In this document: one piece after another, positions 43,316 through 50,853 of the stretch
How the letters are laid out: each line of letters starts with the position of its first letter
Position numbering within the stretch: the stretch's first letter is position 1
Assembly (NCBI GenBank): GCA_030425195.1
Contig: JAUIAV010000003.1
Coordinates: forward strand, 1 to 64,000
Direction: 5' to 3'
Length of the DNA: 64,000 nucleotides
From: Gammaproteobacteria bacterium
Lineage (GTDB): Bacteria > Pseudomonadota > Gammaproteobacteria > Pseudomonadales > Azotimanducaceae
Translations under genes and position numbers: made by a program
Notes under the pieces: model-generated
Told to the model about the DNA's origin: nothing
What the model saw: the letters and a program-made list of their open reading frames with translations, nothing else
The model's database searches: none

Positions 43316-44569
43316 GTGATTCTCACCATACTTGGCGGGGATAGCGTCAGTACCCCGGTGCTGATCCGCGAGATAGCAACGGCCTTTGAGCCTGAAAGGC
43401 TCTCTGTGCTTGAGATTCGACTTCAAGGTCGTAACAGATCGCGCATGAACGGCATTCTCGAGTATGCGCAATCTCGATTTGCAGAACTCAACGTATCCGT
43501 CCACACAGATGCTCGTGAAGCGGCACGCCATAGCTCTCATATTCTTTGTCAGGTCAGGCCTGGCGGGATGGTCGGCCGGTCAGCAGACGAGCGTCTGGCG
43601 CTGCGCTACGGAACACCCGCAGATGAAGGTCTCGGGCTGGGCGGCGTTGCCGCATATCTTCGCGGCTTCCCAGTGCTCGATGAACTTCTCTCGAGCTGTG
43701 CTTCCGTTTCCAAGGACGCCGAGGTGTTCATGATGACGGCTCCTCTCGGCCCAACAACCCGGCTGGCAGACAGATACTTTCCCGGGAGAGCCTATGGTGT
43801 TTGCGAACTACCAGGTGTCATCGCTCAGTCGGTGTGCGGCCAGGCGCGCGATGGAGGATTGGAGATTGCAACCCATGATACTGCGGGGGTGAATCACTGT
43901 AGTTGGCTCTACAACTTTCGAGATGTGAATGGTCGCGATGTAACTCCGGAGGTGATCGAACTTCTGTCGTCTGAGGTTCTCGGGCTGAAGGCTAAACATG
44001 CCAAGGAGTACGGCGCAGTTCCCATGCACTACTTGCGGCTGTTCTTTGAGCCTGCAGAGGTCCTGCGTGAGCAGTACGCTTCCACGGAAACTCGCGGCGA
44101 ACACCTGGACCGCTGGCGCGAGGAAGTACATCAACTATTGATTGATCCATCCTCTTCTCCCTTGCTCATCGAACAGAAGCTGGCGCTCCGGCGTAACGAC
44201 TGGTATCGCCACGGGATCGTGCCAGCTCTTTTAACCATGACGTCAGCGGTAAGTCGTCGCATTGTCCTCAACATTCCCAATGCAGGCCTGCTAAGTCAGC
44301 TGCCTGATGATGCGATCGTCGAAGCCGCGGTTTTCGGTAGTCAGGGAGGGGTTGATCGGTTGCCGTTAGCGCTACTACCCGACAGACCCGCGGAACTCAC
44401 CGTTCGGCTTGTGGAGTTTGAGACGCGCCTAACCGGTCTTCCCATGGCGCCGAGTCCAGCTGATCTAGAAGAGGTGCTCAGTGTGCATCCATTTCTGACG
44501 TCAATTCCCACCAAAGTAGTTTCTCGGGAACTAGTTGCTCAAGTTCGACACGACCACACCGGGAGTTAG
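43316..44569 (+). CDS. GH4-like (NAD-dependent glycosidase family) protein
   Basis: This 417-aa protein of glycoside hydrolase family 4 opens with the NAD motif ILGGDSVSTPVLIR. It has the QVRPGGMVGRSADERLALRYG block and GLGLGGVAAYLRGFPVL, with metal ligands Cys163 (GVCELPG) and His194 (GVNHCSW). Family enzymes cleave phosphoglycosides by a redox mechanism. Two usual substrate residues differ: TNP after the first domain reads TAP here, and CNxP reads CELP. The substrate may therefore not be a normal 6-phospho-glycoside. GTG 43316 follows GAGAGG. Its stop lies eight to nine bases from an IS481 remnant, so its last residues may not be original. Confidence 0.85.
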   Translation: MILTILGGDSVSTPVLIREIATAFEPERLSVLEIRLQGRNRSRMNGILEYAQSRFAELNVSVHTDAREAARHSSHILCQVRPGGMVGRSADERLALRYGTPADEGLGLGGVAAYLRGFPVLDELLSSCASVSKDAEVFMMTAPLGPTTRLADRYFPGRAYGVCELPGVIAQSVCGQARDGGLEIATHDTAGVNHCSWLYNFRDVNGRDVTPEVIELLSSEVLGLKAKHAKEYGAVPMHYLRLFFEPAEVLREQYASTETRGEHLDRWREEVHQLLIDPSSSPLLIEQKLALRRNDWYRHGIVPALLTMTSAVSRRIVLNIPNAGLLSQLPDDAIVEAAVFGSQGGVDRLPLALLPDRPAELTVRLVEFETRLTGLPMAPSPADLEEVLSVHPFLTSIPTKVVSRELVAQVRHDHTGS

Positions 44570-44578
44570 ACCTTCTCG

Positions 44579-44848
44579 AGGCACGAGCGGATGCACCTGA
44601 CCTTGAAGAAAGAAGCCACCAAGCAGCCGGCTTCGTTCAACTTCCTTCAGCAGCAGGCCCGCTTCGATGACTTCCTTGAGGAGTTCGACAACGACCGGCC
44701 GCACCAGGCACTGAGAATGAAATATCCCGGTGAGCTGTATACACCTTCGCCTCGCATCTACCGCGGCACTGAGGAGCCTGAGTACCCGCTCCACGATCGC
44801 ACCATCCGCATCACCAACTGTGGGCGGATCGGCATCGGCCGACGGTAA
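44579..44848 (+). pseudogene. IS481-family transposase remnant (C-terminal end)
   Basis: The reading frame gives RHERMHLTLKKEATKQ, then FLQQQARFDDFLEEFDNDRPHQALRMK and the PSPRIYRG ending. This is the characteristic C-terminal part of IS481 transposases, beginning after the catalytic core; the DDE residues are absent. Only about 90 codons remain. It shows past IS activity and a deletion right at the end of the GH4-like gene. No terminal inverted repeats were recognised. Confidence 0.88.
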
Positions 44849-45481
44849 ATCAATCTGAGTCGCGCCTTTGCCGGTCAGCTGGTGGGAATATACGGGAGTT
44901 TGCTGACGAGATATGGCTTGTCTCGTTCATGGACTATGACCTAGGGTTATCTGATCAGGATGAGGGTGTGCAACGGCCACCAAACATTGGCATATCTATC
45001 TGATTTTATTGGTTTTAAGTCGACTGTCTTGCCTCGTGTGCCCCCAGATGTTCTCCTAATCCTGTGTCTACTTTCGGTCGCCCACTAGCGGCACCCGGAA
45101 TCATCTCTACTGGTAAATTCTTCCGACAGCACAGCAGCAAGATGGCCTTTCTGCTAGTAGCTTTGAGAGAAGCGCGTTGAATACTACTTCTGGATCGTCA
45201 TTCCCACGGCTGAACGGTCTCTAACACCAGAATTCTCGGCTATATAGCAATGCTGGGCTCGTAGAAGCTTCACTCGACAAATCGCCGATTTTCGAAGGAT
45301 TATCCGGCTGTCAGTAGGTTTCTCGATCCGCCCCTACTCTAGGCCATGGCCACCAAAGGGCACCGGAGACTACCCTGAGTTGCAGTGAATCACCCAATCC
45401 CAATCTGAAAGTTATGGGAGAGTTGGCGATACTTCGAAACCATATTAAGAGTCACTAATCAGCAACTGGACGAGCAAACCA
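44849..45481. other. Non-coding stretch at the right island border
   Basis: About 630 bases without a convincing gene hold direct repeat B (45024-45089). Just before it lies an AT-rich tract (44996-45020). The rest is unremarkable low-GC DNA, perhaps decayed mobile-element sequence. Confidence 0.6.
45024..45089 (+). repeat. Direct repeat B, right boundary of the island
   Basis: This is the partner of repeat A (35561-35625): same orientation, same order of shared blocks, about 80 percent alike with two one-base gaps. Together they enclose the operon, the GH4-like gene and the IS481 remnant. The divergence suggests an old event or a recombinase site with a related, not identical, partner. Confidence 0.7.
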
Positions 45482-46303
45482 ATGGATTTGAGTGATCGAC
45501 AAAAAACCGACCACTTAGCATTTCTGCGAAGGTCAACGAGTCTCATACGGTCATTGCTGGCAGAACAGGAACTCCCAGATATCAAAGACGGCCAAACACC
45601 AACATCTAGTAGAGAGGCATTTACGCGAATCTACCTGTTGTGGAGTTTGGAGTTCTTGGTGTCACAAGCAGAGTGCATCTTATTGATCGCGGAGAAACGG
45701 TTCTCCAACGATGGAATATCAAGTTTGCTCCGTTCCATCCTTGAGACCAGTGTGAACGTGGACAATCTGATAAACGACGCAGCGTATGCGGTCTATCTTT
45801 ACTGCCTCTCAACAGCAGCTCGAAGAGTACATCTGGAGCAATCGATCAAAGATGATGGGATGCAAGCCCAGTTTGAGAGAGCCGCCGCTGAATCGGTGGG
45901 CCAGACTGTAGAGCAACTTGTTCAGACAAACCGCGACATCGAATTGATCTGCGTTGACCAACTTCGTGGCAGCAAATACCTCAACAGGCAAGACAACCTA
46001 ATCGATACCGCAAAGTCACGGTTTCAGTGGGCGGACCGAGAGCTAGACTACGGCGTCGTATTTAGGCACTTGTCATCCGCAACCCACCAGAAGTTTCCTA
46101 TCAAGAACTCCGATGGGGAAATGGAGTGGCCTCGAATAGCACCCAACCCTTATCCCTTATCGCAGATTGACTCGACAATACGCATCACTCTCTCAACATC
46201 GAATCGAGCCTTCGAGCATTTCGGCGGCGATACCCAGCGGCTATCCAAATTGTTCGAGGAGCTAGAGCGATACTATGACGAGTCACTTAGCTCGCAGCTC
46301 TGA
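45482..46303 (+). CDS. Helical protein of unknown function beside the island (DUF5677-like?)
   Basis: The 273-aa product is mainly helical: FLRRSTSLIRSLLAEQEL, a RIYLLWSLEFLVSQAECILLIAEKRFSNDGISSLLRSILETSVNVDNLI block, then AADRELDYGVVFRHLSSATHQ. The arrangement of a helical core with an Arg-x2-Glu (RSILE) and a later His-rich SSATHQ motif recalls DUF5677/AbiV-like proteins found on mobile DNA, but I am not sure. Its codon use is A/T-leaning. It lies between repeat B and the tRNA genes, so it may belong to an adjacent accessory segment. Confidence 0.6.
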   Translation: MDLSDRQKTDHLAFLRRSTSLIRSLLAEQELPDIKDGQTPTSSREAFTRIYLLWSLEFLVSQAECILLIAEKRFSNDGISSLLRSILETSVNVDNLINDAAYAVYLYCLSTAARRVHLEQSIKDDGMQAQFERAAAESVGQTVEQLVQTNRDIELICVDQLRGSKYLNRQDNLIDTAKSRFQWADRELDYGVVFRHLSSATHQKFPIKNSDGEMEWPRIAPNPYPLSQIDSTIRITLSTSNRAFEHFGGDTQRLSKLFEELERYYDESLSSQL

Positions 46304-46390
46304 TTCTCAAGTTCGCATGTGGGCTAGATTGTGGGCAGCACGCCGCGCCGAGGAATAAGACCTTTAAAAACAGAGGGTTATGGCTGGAAA

Positions 46391-46467
46391 TGGCGGAGCG
46401 GACGGGACTCGAACCCGCGACCCCCGGCGTGACAGGCCGGTATTCTAACCAGCTGAACTACCGCTCC
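46391..46467 (-). tRNA. tRNA-Asp (GTC)
   Basis: This 77-base cloverleaf has acceptor GGAGCGG pairing with CCGCTCC, D-arm TTCAGCTGGTTAGAA, anticodon loop CTGTCAC (GTC), T-arm GGGTTCGAGTCCC, discriminator G and an encoded CCA. It lies 20 bases after tRNA-Val on the same strand and is probably in the same transcript. Confidence 0.97.
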
Positions 46468-46487
46468 GTTTTTTCCCGAAAGGAAAC

Positions 46488-46563
46488 TGGTGGGTGTTGC
46501 AGGGGTCGAACCTGCGACCTACGGCTTGTAAGGCCGTCGCTCTCCCAACTGAGCTAAACACCC
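46488..46563 (-). tRNA. tRNA-Val (TAC)
   Basis: This 76-base cloverleaf has acceptor GGGTGTT, D-arm AGCTCAGTTGGGAGAGC, anticodon loop CTTACAA (TAC), T-arm AGGTTCGACCCCT, discriminator A and an encoded CCA. It is the first gene of a two-tRNA operon. Confidence 0.97.
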
Positions 46564-46584
46564 TGGGGCAAGTTAAGGGGGCGT

Positions 46585-46612
46585 ATCTTACTCAGCGAAT
46601 GCCCCCTGTCAA
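46585..46612 (-). promoter_or_regulatory. Promoter of the tRNA-Val/tRNA-Asp operon
   Basis: TTGACA, 16 bases, TAAGAT on the minus strand lies 22 bases upstream of tRNA-Val. A GC-rich discriminator (ACGCCCCC) follows, as usual for stringently controlled stable-RNA promoters. Confidence 0.65.
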
Positions 46613-46668
46613 TCTGCCCTCCCCCGATCGCCGGCTGACGGCCCGGAGGGCCGGCGGTACCATGGGCC

Positions 46669-47097
46669 ATGGGCGATGAAATCCTCGAAGCTTCCATCAT
46701 TTCCATGGCGCTGGTCGGCATCTGTGTGCTCATTCACTACGAGGCCCTGCACTTTCTCCAGCGACGGTCCCTGAAACCGGGCAATCACCGGTGGATGATC
46801 CTGGGCAGCGTGCTTGGCGCCCTGATCGCCCATGTGATCGAGATCTACATCTTCGGCGGCGGCTACTGGGTGGCGGTGGAGCTGCTCGAGCACGGCTATC
46901 TCGTCCCCGAGCCGAGGGATGCCTTCGACTATGTCTATTTCTCGGCGATGGTGTACACCACCGTGGGCTTCGGAGACGTGGTGCCGGAAGGTCCGATCCG
47001 GATGCTGACCAGCACAGAGGCGCTGCTCGGACTCTCACTGATCACCTGGTCCGCCTCCTTCAGCTATCTGCAGATGCAGCGCTTCTGGCGGGACTGA
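46669..47097 (+). CDS. Small K+-channel-like ion channel protein
   Basis: This 142-aa membrane protein has helices at about 8-26 and 42-62, then a pore helix and the selectivity filter TTVGFGD at 97-103 (YFSAMVYTTVGFGD). A last helix follows (about 112-132). This is the ion_trans_2 layout of minimal bacterial K+ channels, with an extra N-terminal helix. There is no RCK or cyclic-nucleotide domain, so gating is not predicted from sequence. The N-terminus faces a short cytosolic segment. It is divergent from the tRNA operon and convergent with the amidase gene. Confidence 0.9.
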   Translation: MGDEILEASIISMALVGICVLIHYEALHFLQRRSLKPGNHRWMILGSVLGALIAHVIEIYIFGGGYWVAVELLEHGYLVPEPRDAFDYVYFSAMVYTTVGFGDVVPEGPIRMLTSTEALLGLSLITWSASFSYLQMQRFWRD

Positions 47098-47101
47098 GGG
47101 C

Positions 47102-47143
47102 TTCTGTGCCTGTGCCTATGGCTATGGCTATGTCTGTGCCGTT
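47102..47143. repeat. Hexanucleotide microrepeats at the amidase 3' end
   Basis: Near-tandem units of TGTGCC and TATGGC (about six to seven copies with variants) span the 30-base gap between the channel and amidase stops and enter the amidase tail. Replication slippage here would alter the amidase C-terminus length. Confidence 0.5.
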
Positions 47144-48546
47144 GCCATCGGCGGCGGCTGATACCCGCCGCAGAGCTCCCCGATCAGCGCGGCCAGCCGG
47201 ATCGTGGTGAGATCACCGCCGTATCGACCCACCACCTGCATGCCGATCGGCAATCCGTCTGCATCGAGGCCGAGTGGCGGCACCGTGGCGGGCAGATAGA
47301 CCGAACCGGTGAGAATCGTCCAGCGCACCAGATCCGCGTAGGCCCTGTCGTTGCCGCTGCACTTCAGGGTCCGGGTGCCGAAATTGCCTTCCTGCTGATG
47401 CGGGAATGGCGGCACGAAGGCCGTCGGTATCAGCAGCGCGTCGAATTCCTTGAAGAACTCGGCCCAGAGACGGCGGATGGTTTCCCGCTCTGCATGCATG
47501 TCGAGCCACTGCCGGTGGCTCGCCCCCGCGAGAGCGCTGTTCACGTCCGAACCTTCCAGATTCTCCGCCGGCATGGACTGAGCCATGGCGGCCGTGACGA
47601 GCCAGGCGCCGACGTTGAAGGAATGATTCGGATCGATGTTGGGCCGGGCGGACCGGTCAACCGACACGCCGGCGGCCTCGAGCCTGTCCACGGCGGCCGT
47701 CATTACGGCCAGAGCTTTCTCATCCACGGGACAGAAGTCGTCGTCGAGCCAGGCCGCCACTCTGAGCGCCGCCACGTCCTCAGGCGGCGGATCGAGGGCG
47801 GCCACCAGTGGCCCCGTCTTCTTCAGAATCAGACCCAGCAGAAGCTCCAGGTCTTCCGCCGAGCGGGCAATGGGGCCGAGCACATTCACGTCCGCCTCCG
47901 TGGTACCACCGGCTTCGTGATCCAGATAGCCGGTGGCAGGTACCACGCCGAAGCTCGGTTTGTGCCCGTACACCCCGCAGAACGAGGACGGTATGCGGAT
48001 GGAGCCGCCGATATCCGTGCCGATTTCGAAGCCGGTCAGGCCCGTCGCCACCGCCGCCGCGGCGCCGCCGGAGCTGCCGCCCGGCACCCGCTCCAGATTC
48101 CAAGGGTTCGAGGTGGTGCCGAAGATCTCGTTGTAGCTCTGAATATCGCCGGACCAGCGGGGCAGGTTGGTTTTGCCGAAGACGATGGCGCCCGCTTCGC
48201 GCAGAGCTGCAACCACGGGCGCATCCTCGCCGGGAACATTGTCGGTGAGCTCCGTGGCACCACCGGTGGAGCGCAGGCCGGCGGTTTCCAGCGCGTCCTT
48301 GATGGTGATCGGCACGCCGTGCAGCGGTCCGGCGAAGTCCCCGTCCGCCGCCATCCGGTCTGCGGCGTCCGCGGCTTCCCGGGCCGTATCCAGATCCAGG
48401 GTGACCACCGCGTTCAGGTCGCCGTTCAGCCGTTCCACCCGGGAAACCAGGAGCTCGAGCAGCTCCCGGCTGCCGAATTCGCCAGCGCGGATGGCCGCCG
48501 CCTGCCGAGTGGCACTCCAGAGCGCTGCTTCCTCAGTGATCGCCAT
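47128..48546 (-). CDS. Amidase-signature-family amidase
   Basis: This 472-aa protein has the full amidase signature with catalytic triad Lys83 (VPITIKDALETAG), cis-Ser158 (VPGGSSGGAAAAVATG) and nucleophile Ser182 (GTDIGGSIRIPSSFCG). It hydrolyses a carboxamide (or an aryl acylamide). The AspS/GlnS partners GatB and GatC are not near, so it is an independent amidase and not GatA. Length is typical. Its stop falls in a hexanucleotide repeat, and it is followed (upstream on the map at 48577) by a ChrR-like cupin gene 30 bases away on the same strand, probably co-transcribed. Confidence 0.92.
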   Translation of the reverse strand: MAITEEAALWSATRQAAAIRAGEFGSRELLELLVSRVERLNGDLNAVVTLDLDTAREAADAADRMAADGDFAGPLHGVPITIKDALETAGLRSTGGATELTDNVPGEDAPVVAALREAGAIVFGKTNLPRWSGDIQSYNEIFGTTSNPWNLERVPGGSSGGAAAAVATGLTGFEIGTDIGGSIRIPSSFCGVYGHKPSFGVVPATGYLDHEAGGTTEADVNVLGPIARSAEDLELLLGLILKKTGPLVAALDPPPEDVAALRVAAWLDDDFCPVDEKALAVMTAAVDRLEAAGVSVDRSARPNIDPNHSFNVGAWLVTAAMAQSMPAENLEGSDVNSALAGASHRQWLDMHAERETIRRLWAEFFKEFDALLIPTAFVPPFPHQQEGNFGTRTLKCSGNDRAYADLVRWTILTGSVYLPATVPPLGLDADGLPIGMQVVGRYGGDLTTIRLAALIGELCGGYQPPPMATAQT

Positions 48547-48576
48547 ACCCTACTCCTCCGTTCCGTTCATTGGTTC

Positions 48577-49230
48577 TCAATCGCCCCAGTCGATGGCCGG
48601 CCGGGTTTTCCAGAAGAGCCGACACCCCGTCTCCGTGATCAGCGTTCTGCCTTCGCCCGGCGGAATGCGCAGCCAGCTCATGGAGTCGAGCGCCGTGCTG
48701 TCCGCGGACACCCGCCCTTCCAGCACCAGGACTTCCTGAGCAACGGTCTGCGATTCGAGCTCGACCCGCTCTCCGGCCGCGGCCGTGACCTCCATCACCT
48801 GCTCGTCCGCGTGCTCGTGCAGCAGACGCCGCCGCTGACCCTGCGCCGGCATCTCCCCATTCAGACTCAGCGCCATCTGCACTCCGTCGTCCGGATGAAA
48901 CTGGCGCAGCTTCACCCAGATCAGGCAGCCGGGGTCGCTGAAGGGCGCATGATGGCTGCCGGGTGGGTTGCGTAGATAGGTGCCGGGCGGATATCGGCCA
49001 TGCTCATCGGCGAACTCGCCTTCGAGCACGATGAATTCCTCGCCGCGGGCATGATCGTGGCCGGGAAACCGGGAGTCCGGTGCATAGCGCACGAAGCTGG
49101 TCGCCACGGCCACCTCGTCCCCGTCGCGGTCGAGCAGCACCCGGCGCACGCCGGCCTGGGGCGAATCCACCCACTCCCAGTCACCCGGGCTCACGAGCGC
49201 CGGTTGGCTCAGGTCCGCGCGTATCTGCAT
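48577..49230 (-). CDS. ChrR-like bicupin protein
   Basis: This 217-aa protein has two cupin domains. The first (about 20-115) has metal-ligand motifs FPGHDHARGEEFIVLEGEF and PPGTYLRNPPGSHHAPF. The second (about 130-210) is degenerate, with HEHADEQVMEV and PPGEGRTL. The architecture matches ChrR cupins, which in some bacteria are the sensing half of an anti-sigma factor; here no anti-sigma helical domain is present. It probably binds zinc or iron. It shares a promoter region with the divergent CYTH-CHAD gene and appears co-transcribed with the amidase. Confidence 0.85.
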   Translation of the reverse strand: MQIRADLSQPALVSPGDWEWVDSPQAGVRRVLLDRDGDEVAVATSFVRYAPDSRFPGHDHARGEEFIVLEGEFADEHGRYPPGTYLRNPPGSHHAPFSDPGCLIWVKLRQFHPDDGVQMALSLNGEMPAQGQRRRLLHEHADEQVMEVTAAAGERVELESQTVAQEVLVLEGRVSADSTALDSMSWLRIPPGEGRTLITETGCRLFWKTRPAIDWGD

Positions 49231-49292
49231 CCTTTTATATCCATCCTCGATATACTGGCTGGTTCGGGGACACGACTTCTGGAAGGGCCGGC

Positions 49293-50840
49293 ATGACGGA
49301 GCTGGAAACCAAGTTTCTGCTCGCGCGCGGGAAAAAGCCGCGCAAGGCGTTGCGGCGCCTGCTGCAGGATCTCTCCTGGGCCGGTTTCCACATCTATCCG
49401 AAGACTACGCGCCTCGTGCACGATGTCTACTTCGACACGTCAGACGGCCGGCTGCGGCACGCCGGCTGGTCGCTCCGAACCCGCCACCGGAGCCTGGCCC
49501 TGGTGCTCACCTGCAAGCAGCTCAATCAGAGCGACGACGGCTACTTCGAGCGCCGGGAGATCGAGCAGACCACCCTGCACGAGCAGCCGGAGATGAGCAC
49601 GCTCGAGGACGGGCCCGTGCTCATGCTGCTCCGTCGCTACCTCCCGGCCAGCAGCGAGCTCGAACCCCTCTTCCATCAGGACAACGAGCGCAGCACCTTC
49701 GTCATCAGTCATCCCGACTACCCGCGAGCCAGCCTCGAGATGGTCATGGACCAGGTGCGCGTGGACGGACCGAAGCGGCTCGAGTACGTGGAGTTCGAAG
49801 GCGAGCTGAAACAGGGTCCGATCGCCTTTCTGCAATCCTTCTCCAGCGTGCTCGCCGCCGAGCCCGATCTGGTCCAGTCCCGCACCAGCAAATTCCACCG
49901 CGGTCTGTTCAATACCAGCGGTGTTGCCTTCACCAGCGACCGGTCACGGGAGCTGATGACACCGGACGATGCCTGGTCCCGGCTCGGCACCGACTACCTG
50001 GCCGAGCAGATGCAGGCTCTGACCGCCTACGAGCCCTATGCCTACGAAGGGCTGCATCCGGAGGGCGTGCACCAGATGCGGGTGGCCACCCGACGGCTGC
50101 GCGCAGCCCTGAAGGCGTTCCATGACGTGCTGCCGGAAGAGAAAGCCCGTTCGCTGGCAGCAGAAGCCGGCTGGCTGTGCGACGTGCTGGGCGCGGTCCG
50201 GGATCTGGATGTTCATCTGGAGCATCTGCACGGCTACCGCGAGACGCTGCCGGCCGAGCGCAGCCACAGCCTGGATACCTACGAACGGCATCTGGTGAGC
50301 GCCCGGCGAAAGGCGCGTCGTTGTCTCCACACGGCGCTCGACAGCGGTCGGTTCCGCCGCTTCCGATTGAGCTATCTTTCGCTGCAGGAGCAGGCCGTGA
50401 GTCTCGACCACGCGGATGGCCCAACGATCCGTACCTTTGCTCACGGCTATGTGCCGCGGCGTCTGAAGGCGGTGCGGAAGGACGGCCGCCGGATCAACGC
50501 CGACTCGCCGCCAGAGGCTTACCATCGGCTGCGGATCCGCATCAAGAAGCTCCGCTACGGGCTCGAGATCCTCGAGGGTCCCTATGGCCGTGAGCTCGCC
50601 CGCGCCACCAGGTCCCTGCGCCGCCTGCAGAGCCGGCTGGGCGATCATCAGGATGCCTGCGTCGCCGAGGAGACCCTCAGCGCCTATCGGGACGAGCATG
50701 CCACCAGCGGGCGGGAAAAGCGTACGTTCAATCGGCTGATCAAAGGCGAGCGGGATCGGGCCCGGAAGCTGCGAAGACGGTTCCGCGCCGACTGGGACCG
50801 ATTCGAGACGGAATCGCGCAGGCTGAAGAAGCTGTTCTGA
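49293..50840 (+). CDS. CYTH-CHAD domain protein
   Basis: This 515-aa protein has a CYTH triphosphate-tunnel domain (residues 2-205) with the opening ELETKFLL (the ExExK motif) and Lys/Arg-rich strands such as YFDTSDGRLRHAGWSLRTRH. A CHAD domain follows (about 225-510), with paired conserved-His helices HQMRVATRRLRAALKAF and YHRLRIRIKKLRYGLEIL. CYTH enzymes hydrolyse inorganic triphosphate, and CHAD binds polyphosphate. The fusion occurs widely, and the protein associates with polyP granules. AGGG lies upstream of ATG 49293, and TATACT at 49251 may be the -10. Confidence 0.92.
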   Translation: MTELETKFLLARGKKPRKALRRLLQDLSWAGFHIYPKTTRLVHDVYFDTSDGRLRHAGWSLRTRHRSLALVLTCKQLNQSDDGYFERREIEQTTLHEQPEMSTLEDGPVLMLLRRYLPASSELEPLFHQDNERSTFVISHPDYPRASLEMVMDQVRVDGPKRLEYVEFEGELKQGPIAFLQSFSSVLAAEPDLVQSRTSKFHRGLFNTSGVAFTSDRSRELMTPDDAWSRLGTDYLAEQMQALTAYEPYAYEGLHPEGVHQMRVATRRLRAALKAFHDVLPEEKARSLAAEAGWLCDVLGAVRDLDVHLEHLHGYRETLPAERSHSLDTYERHLVSARRKARRCLHTALDSGRFRRFRLSYLSLQEQAVSLDHADGPTIRTFAHGYVPRRLKAVRKDGRRINADSPPEAYHRLRIRIKKLRYGLEILEGPYGRELARATRSLRRLQSRLGDHQDACVAEETLSAYRDEHATSGREKRTFNRLIKGERDRARKLRRRFRADWDRFETESRRLKKLF

Positions 50841-50853
50841 CCCCGGACTCCGA

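Noticed and set aside
46304-46390. Terminator downstream of the tRNA operon
   Set aside because: There are A/T runs but no convincing stem-loop followed by a T-tract on the minus strand.
46391-46467. tRNA-Asp 3' end as the island attachment site
   Set aside because: Neither repeat A nor B resembles the tRNA 3' end, so tRNA-directed integration of the bounded island is not supported.
47398-48975. Plus-strand frame opposite the amidase and cupin genes
   Set aside because: It crosses two well-supported genes on the other strand and shows no domain.
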